DNA of 64,000 nt from Polytrichum commune (lineage: Eukaryota > Streptophyta > Polytrichopsida > Polytrichales > Polytrichaceae), in NCBI GenBank assembly GCA_950295325.1, contig OX485806.1, positions 17,422,001 to 17,486,000 of the forward strand. Reading direction: 5' to 3'. Position numbers and translations under genes: made by a program. The notes under the pieces are model-generated. The model did not search any database. It was given only the letters and a program-made list of their open reading frames with translations, and had not been told where the DNA came from. This document shows positions 56,485-64,000 of this stretch, piece after piece (the stretch's first letter is position 1; each line of letters opens with the position of its first letter).

Positions 56485-59400
56485 TTAACTTAGTTAGTGT
56501 GGCTGTCGGTTCTCCTCACGTTCCTTGTCCTGGGTTGATGATTTCCTTCCTTATTTTGTTCACTTTGGGAATTGCTGGCTAGCTAGTGGCAGCCTTTTTT
56601 GTCCACGCAAGGGAATTATGATGGTGTGGATAATGGCTTGGACTCAGCCTCTCGATTCCCTGGCCTGGGCCACATTTTATTTTTAACTCCGGCTCATTCA
56701 TTGTTGACTTTGGTGCTTCTTAGATTTACGATCCTTGTGGCCTGGCCACGAATTCATGACAGCCATGTCAATTGGAAACTCAAAACTTGGGCAACCTAGC
56801 TATATACCAAGCTATGTGGGTGTTAAGGTGGACTTTCTTCATCTTCTTCGTTTATTTTTTCTTAATTTTTTTTAATCATGTTCTCCACTTTCTATTGATG
56901 ACATTTATGTCTTTAAATTTTTTGTTGTTGTACTACGGTAGCAGGTTTCGGTGAGACATTGGCGAAAATTGGATAAAAAGAGAGTTCTCTCCTTATTTAG
57001 ATATGATGATTGGAAGTGCATGTTTGTTGAAACCGGATTAGATTATAGGATTAGCATGAGAAGTTCCATGTTAGTTTTGTGAAATTAAATAGGGACAAAT
57101 AAGTTGTGAACCTATTGGAGATGGGCTCACGAGGGGACCCCCTAGCATGAGTGTCACAAATCCTAAGCCAAAACTTGGTCTATTGATTCATGATGTCTAC
57201 GTAAACTCATCCATTAGGGAGGTGAAAACGTGTATGGCTATTTTATAACATGAAGATTTCTAATCCCAAATAATTTTCCTGCAAAAGTATCATGCAAATA
57301 ACATTACACCCCCTTGGTAGTTTGGAAAGATGGAAATTAACTAATTGCCCCTCAACATGTAGGGGGCTTGTTTTTACTAGAGCCTCTTCATCCAATATGG
57401 ATGAGTTTAGATAGATGCCATGTACCCCAAACCCCAAAACCTTATGATGAGATATACAATTTGTAAAACCCGATACATGATACACTTATACTCACTATTG
57501 CTTCATTAACATGTATATACATATTCACATTCAATGTAATTGGAACATGCCCTAATGTGTGTTTGAGTGCATCAACATGACAAATAACTGCCTCAAAAAC
57601 GTAAACTACATCAAATTAAGAAAAAAACACCCATAATCTGAAAGTACTTTTATACTACAACGTTAATATTTGTTCAAAGTATATTTTCCACCCATGGTTT
57701 TGAAAATGCATCCTTGGACCGAATTAGTGATGCATGGATCCAAAGTATGAGAAAAAGATGCTTGGGAAAGAACATTTGGCTAGTCACACTTTTATCGTCT
57801 TCGATGAAGCTTGTGACCCACTTGCACACAACTCCAAAAATTTCACCTACCTCCATAGCATTTGCTTGGAAAACGTCAATCGGGTGGACATAAACTCCAG
57901 CATTTGGAAATCCGGGGTGACTTGGCAATAGTTGGAGTCCATATTCCTGTAGTGGTTGTTCAACACATCTAGAACGTGAACAAACTGTTACGGTTACTTA
58001 CTTCCGGGAGGTTTGGCTTTTCATGATGTGCATCAAAACTAGGGGAGAAAAAATCAGGTGATTAATATGAATATAATGTTATAATAATGAGATTAAAGAA
58101 ACTAATGTAGTGTTAGACTGGTACTATTACGTTGTCTTGTTGTAAAATATTCTTATATAACCAAAACATGTACATAGGATTAAACTCGCTTGATGTCTAA
58201 ATTTGGATTTCGTAGTGCATACAAGATTGTTATCAATGTCTAGAATTGGTGTATAATGCCATCATACTAATTGGTGCATTAACATAAGAGGGCATGATTT
58301 TCACCTCGGGGAGTTCACTGCGATAATATTAGAAAACAACGTGCGGGAAAATATAGGGTAGTTCATATTCACAAAAGGAAAAACTTAAAATTTTCTTAGA
58401 AGTAATATAGGTGAGTATGTATGATAAAAATTTTATTATAAATAATATAGGATTGATACAAATAACGCATATTTTAAAAATATTTGTAAAAATATACCGT
58501 AGGATTTAAGGATCCTAGGTTTTTTTCTGAAATAGGATGTCCTTTGTGTTCAGAGGCGGGAAGATTTTGGATGAAAAACTACGTCGATTCAGTTGAACAA
58601 ATGGGATGAAAGATTGATGAGGGCGGATGACGGATTCCTAGGTTTAGGATTAAAGGCATGCATTATTTGTTGATTATATACTAGTGTTCTTAAAAACTAG
58701 GAATTGTTTTGCAAGATGAACATGACATCTTTCATTTGCTATGAACGGTTTTGCTGGCATTTTTAAATGCTAGAAACAATTTCTCAAGATAAATTAGAGG
58801 AGTTTTGGTTGGTCTTGTGTCTGTCTGCTTCAAGCAGGATGTTGTAGTATTAACTCTATACCCTTCTACATTATTGCATGGACCTTATTTTTGCTTGCTT
58901 TGTTGTTGGTGTTTTAATTTTAATTTTTTTACACTCAGTACCGTTGTGTTTAATTGTGCGTGTAACTTGATTGAGGAACATGGGCTGATTTTGTTGTGTG
59001 AAACTGTTTATGAACACTCTTAATGTAAAACCTTGTTGTGCCTTGGATTTTGGTGACTTAGTACTTTGAATGCTCTTAAACCCTTTAGAGCAAAATCAAA
59101 TAATTATAATGAACATACCTAGCTTAAAATTAGAGCTTCATCAAATTTAAAAGTAATTATAGGGTCATTTAATAAACAAGAAATTAGCAAATTATATAAT
59201 AATACGGTACAAAAAATTAAGGATGGATAATTAAATACCCCTTGAATAAATACCCTTGTCACGCACGTGTATACATATATACATGTTTAGTGAACTCCCC
59301 GAGATTTTCACAACTATTCCATACCCACACCAATCTGGTATTGTTTTTCTATCTTAAAAAACACATATCAATACAATCTAGCATGAAATATGATATCATT

Positions 59401-59571
59401 ATAACATTGGACTAGGACTGGACTAAATATGAAACTGTGACAATTTTCAAAAGAGCAAATATGTGATGTTCTTAAGTGGTTATATTGCTGCACTAAAAAT
59501 GGTTAGTGTCAAGAAATTGTTGAGCATGTTGACTTTTAGGGTATCCTAGTCAATGAGCTATCATATTAATC
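56485..59571. other. Intergenic, no gene seen
   Basis: No gene recognised. A 22-base inverted pair, TTTTCACCTCGGGGAGTTCA near 58299-58320 and its near-complement near 59289-59310, brackets about 970 bp and could be the ends of a decayed element. Confidence 0.45.
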
Positions 59572-60412
59572 ACTAGCTTGGACCCGTGCCGTTGCAGCTC
59601 GTTGCACATGTGCGTATACATCAATATCTCAGGCCATCCTAGCCCTCCAAGCCCATGCAACCATATGTCCCCGTGCCCATCTGCCCCATATCCATGCCTG
59701 CCTGCCACATGCATGTATATCCATGCCCATGTTCAACTGCCCCTCATGCTTGCCACCTCATCAGGTTTTCCCCACCATACCCATGTTTTGCACTTGTCCC
59801 TCCTCCCCACCACCTTTCCACCTTTTTCCATTTAATTTCTTTTGTAGTTGTTTGTTTGCTTGTTTGTTTTTTCTTTCATTTTTTTTTTTTTTTTTTTTTT
59901 TGGGGGGGGGGGGGTTATCATTGAAGCCTATTTGATTGTTTTGGCAAGAATAGTGGGGAACAGTGGGGTGATGGCCTCACCACCACGTCTTCAATTGTGT
60001 ATAGACTAGCTTTGACATGTGGCATCCCAACCTATTGCACCCATGCATATAGACTAAGATCAAAGGCCACCCCAAATCCCTAAGCGAATGTGACCATATG
60101 TCCCCATTCCCATGTGTACCCGCCATATGCATATGTACCCATGCCCATATCCTCCCCCCAGCCATCCCATGGCTGCCACCTCCCATCGGCCACATGGCAT
60201 GCTCACATTTTGCACTTGTGGTCACCCACCTTTTTGTCATAATAATTTATTTATTTATAATTATTTTAAAGTCATTCTCTTCCTCAACATCTTTATCATG
60301 TGGCCTCTTTTGTTTTTTTCATAATGTTTCATTCAAGCGGCAACAAACCACGGTGAGTAATATTAAGCACAAGGTGACGGCCTCACCACCACCACATAGC
60401 CCGTTGTATAAA
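59572..60412 (+). repeat. Diverged tandem repeat, two units of about 420 bp
   Basis: Both units begin ACTAGCTT(G)GAC, hold CCATATGTCCCC, TGCCCAT and CATGCTT/CATGCTC-type blocks, TTTTGCACTTGT and CACCTTT. Both end GATGGCCTCACCACCAC or GACGGCCTCACCACCACCAC. Unit 1 (59572-60003) carries a T run then G run (about 59879-59914) absent from unit 2. Confidence 0.75.
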
Positions 60413-60651
60413 TGTTACAATAATACCATAATTGTTTGTTTTTGGAAGAATATTAACCTTTTTGCACCCAATAACAGGTGTTTGAGTAAGATGTGGATAT
60501 GTTGCACTCACATCATGCAGATTAGGTGTAGAGGTCACAAAAACGTAACAAAATTTTAAACAACATTTTTAGTTTACTTATTCTCATCACTATCTATTGT
60601 AAAAAATGGTCTCTGCTAAAACAATTTACGTGTTATGTAACAAGGGAACAA

Positions 60652-60780
60652 CAAGAGAGAATTATTGCACACAAATGTACCTCTCCTTTATCCAATAAAT
60701 ATAAGTGTTTGAAATGCAAGTAGTAGTATGAAAATGATTAGTCTCAAGTGATTAGTTTCACTATAATTAGCTTCAAAGTC
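60652..60780. repeat. MITE family D, left half only
   Basis: AGAGAGAATTATTGCACAC then TACCTCTC and AATTAGCTTCAAAGTCCA match the first half of 48642-48876. The right half is missing. Confidence 0.55.
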
Positions 60781-63700
60781 CACCTCATGGGTTGGCAAGG
60801 ATTCGTGGATAGGAATGGTGATTGAGCCTTCCTTGATCAAGTCTAAGCTCGGGACAAAATGTACAACTAGCATATTATGCCACCAAAGTGGGTCAAGAAT
60901 AAACTAGAGGTGTGAAACATACTCAAATAATACGTAGGACCCTCTTCTTTTGTAAGTGCCAAGCAATGAGCGGTAGTAAGGTTAAGATGATCAATTGTTG
61001 CCAAAGCAAAGTCCTTGCAAATTCCTATTCCTTAAGTGACCGAGGCGTTTCTTGATAAATAAGAGTATCTAAGATTTTTTTTGAGAATTTGATTGTCTCT
61101 AGGTGTTTTTGTTCAATAAAATGTAAGTATTGTTGGAAACTCCCTAAATATAATATTTGTATGGTTAGAAGTTGTAGTTGCATTGTGATACGAAGATAAT
61201 TATGTTTCATGGTTTCAAGTTCTTAAATGTACATTCAATTGGAATGCTATAAATATAGCATGCATATGTACGTGTATAAATAGCACGTATGAGCTTGCAA
61301 GAAGCAAGCTCACAAGTATAACTATAAGTGACAATAGTGAACAAATATATCACATATAGAAAATAAACAAATATTGTAACACATACTCACATATTGGTAT
61401 GTGAACAAGAAAAATTGGTCAAATTTTTGTATTCTAAAGCAACCCAAAGAGTGCAGTAGATTGACTAGATCATAGTTGACAAGAATAGGAAAAGCACAAA
61501 TTTGTAGGTGGAAAATACAAAGAGTATTTGAGAAGCCAACTTTGGGCCTCTAGGGCATTAAAAAGGTAATGAGTAACATATTGTAGGTTTTTCACCTTGT
61601 GTGTATGTGTGTGATGGTGGTCAGGGGACACCCAGGGCTTTGAACAACTCAACAAATATTGAATTTAATATTGGTATTCCCTCCCTAGCGAAGTTTCCCT
61701 TAGAATCGACTTCTTGAGATTGATCTACATTTTGTTGCTTTGGTGATTTTTTAGAATTTAGGATGCATGTTGGGTGCATGATTTGGTTCATGTAATATTT
61801 TCAATAATACTAAGTCAAACTAGGAATTTACAGTTGTCAAGCTCTCAATACCTTCAAAGGAGAAGCTCTAAAACATGGCATATCCCAAGAAGAATGGGTC
61901 CTATGGTCCGCTCCATAGAAAAAACCAAAAGCTAATCTTGAAATCTCTGTCAATCAATGTATTAGAATTTATAAAAAAAACTTCTATTTCTTCATTGGGG
62001 GAGGGCATGTTGATGCACTTTTGACTCATGTGATATATGATAACTCTTAAAATGAAAAAACTATATATCTACTCCGAGCCTTCATGCCCACGACCAACAC
62101 ATGCCAAATGGCAAAGACCACTTCCTATGACTTCCACTCTTCTTTCATTTTCTTTTCTTTTAAAATTCCATTTATTTTAACTGCATGTTTTCTTTCACCG
62201 GGTTGTGGATGTCGTAAGCTAGACTCTGCCATCCCAAGCCATAAATTAAACATTTGCAAAACTACACCTTTTACATGTTCTACTAATGATGCATAGTTAA
62301 GATCCATGGTATTACATTTTCTAACTTGAAGAATCTGCAATATATAACAGTGCCCCCATTTTGAAGGTTAGTAGTTCATTCAACGTAGATGCAAGTTAGA
62401 AGAAGCATCCAGGTCATGGTATGGGTATTTACATAAGGGGAAAAAAATCCCAAAGAGAAGGTTTTGCAGTTCGCCTATTCCAAATACATGATGTAGAGTT
62501 CTCAATCGGAGCTTGAAGGTCACATGTCGATCACAAGTATGTTCCATGTGAAAGAGGATGCTCTAGAGCAAAAACGCCATAGCTTAATCATTACAAGGAA
62601 AACATGAAAAAATGACTACGATCATATGACTGGATATGACTATCGGTTTTAGGGCAGTCATGTTGAACCAAAGTGATGACTAGAAGTGACTGTAGTCATC
62701 ATATGACTAAGTTTTTAGTCATATTGGACATGACCTAGATGTGAACCGTGTAGAGAACGTGTTGGGAACATGTTCTCTCAATATTTTTTATTTTCATGAT
62801 AGTCATAATGGACCACATCACTAAGATTAGTTTTTAGCTGACTATGATTTTCAGTTCCTAATAGTGAATGGTTTTTATATTGCATTTGGACTTCCTTCGT
62901 ACTTATTCATGTCGTGAGTCCGGGGTCTTTGATCATTTTAGCAAATGTTTTATGGCAATTTTTGTTGGCTGTATATTGTATTTTGACAATACAATCATTT
63001 TTTTACTTATTTGCAATGTTTTTGAGTTCTATTACTTTTACACAACATCATACTTTATTTCTTGGCTTTGCAATATGCAATTACTTAGTCTATACAATCA
63101 CAAAAAGAAAGATATACACCTATACCTACTATCTTTGCCATGCGACCTCCCTTCTTAATGTCAGACAACATCATCTTCCAAATCTAGATGTTCTTCCACA
63201 ACGTCCAACGCTTGGTTCAACATCTTCCATAATTAGAACCGTGCATCCCCTCAATACATGGGTACCAGGTGTCGTGTCAATGGAAGTGGATATGGGCCTT
63301 AGGCCATGATGTTCTTCGGATTTGCCTTACTACAGACTATGTATTTTAGGTATTTTATCTACCTTTGATGATATTCTTGAGCTTCCTAGATCTCTTCGTT
63401 AAATAATCTTCCACCCATTTTTTTTCTTGTCATTTAAAAAAAACAATTGTTGCATGTGAAGGGGAAATGCAAATGAATTTGTTGAATAAGAGATCAATCG
63501 ATCAAATTTGAAGAGTGTGAATCATCTGCACATGTATTTGATACTCATAAAAATCGTAAAGCAATTTAAGAGAAGAAACATTGCATATGTTGGTTAAATG
63601 CGTTCTTTGAGAACCTTCGTATAATGGATTTATTTATTCCTCTAGGACCTTCAAGAGCTTTACCTCCTCAAACTCTTCTTCTTCCATTGCAGTGGCATCT

Positions 63701-64000
63701 TTGTCATCCTCGAGTCCATCATTAATTGCGTTAGAGTTGTTGTTGTACTTGCCTAGACACTATGTTATCATTTGTACAACTTTGAATTCTTCATGTTTGC
63801 TTTTAGTGTTTGGAGATTCCAATAATTATGTTCAAATTTTGTAGTTATACAGTAAAAAATAAGGTCTACATTTAATTATCCACATGGTTTCAAAGTTTGT
63901 AGTCCTACAATCCAAAACAATGACTACATTTTGTCATATGTATGGAAGTCGGCTACAACAATTCATTTTAGAGAGGACATCTAAAGTTTGGAATTGCTAA
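60781..64000. other. Intergenic, no gene seen
   Basis: AT-rich to the window end. Frames at 62868-63158 and 62914-63309 overlap and have no recognisable domain. A cluster of ATGACTA/TAGTCAT words (62608-62735) is weakly self-complementary. Confidence 0.5.

Noticed and set aside
57674-57928. 84-aa minus-strand frame
   Set aside because: No recognisable family; an equal-length frame overlaps on the other strand.
1-64000. CRISPR arrays, bacterial operons, rRNA or tRNA genes
   Set aside because: No regularly spaced repeats, no ribosome-binding-site gene strings and no cloverleaf or rRNA core seen; the genes are intron-bearing and eukaryotic.

Overview
The window looks like nuclear DNA of a land plant. 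It holds a many-exon gene with GT-AG introns, a GT-2-type trihelix transcription factor (a plant-specific family), a decayed Ty1/copia retrotransposon, and dense short inverted-repeat DNA elements (Stowaway-like, pogo/Lemi1-like, foldback). The multi-exon gene encodes a P5B-type P-type ATPase. As I recall the literature, P5B pumps are absent from flowering plants but present in mosses, spikemosses and green algae, so a seed-free plant (lycophyte, fern or bryophyte) is my inference. I cannot name the species.

Layout. 1-2118: 3' part of a degenerate copia element with a probable 3' LTR. 2509-8090: two inverted copies of a TIR transposon with 8-bp target duplications, around AT-rich DNA. 8091-12020: no confident gene, but a strong hairpin and a tandem duplication lie just upstream of the ATPase. 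12107-26188 (+): complete P5B ATPase reading frame, reconstructed as 22 coding exons, all phase-compatible, 1267 aa. Its introns carry MITEs, foldback elements and two local duplications that copied splice junctions. 26189-34238: intergenic, with a full foldback element (29512-30255) and tandem repeats. 34239-36826 (-): complete two-exon GT-2-like trihelix gene, about 741 aa. 36827-64000: gene-poor repeat territory with MITEs, a pogo-like element with a transposase remnant (41761-42746), a G-quadruplex motif, a 566-bp Stowaway-like element, a 1.3-kb foldback element, a G-rich-TIR MITE with a perfect 8-bp target duplication, and a diverged tandem repeat.

The two genes are functionally unrelated as far as I can see: one is an endomembrane pump of the polyamine-exporter family, the other a nuclear DNA-binding regulator. 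No operon-like system, CRISPR array, rRNA or tRNA was recognised. The most unusual features are the P5B pump with altered signature motifs, the splice-site-copying duplications in its introns, and the number of hairpin-forming elements.
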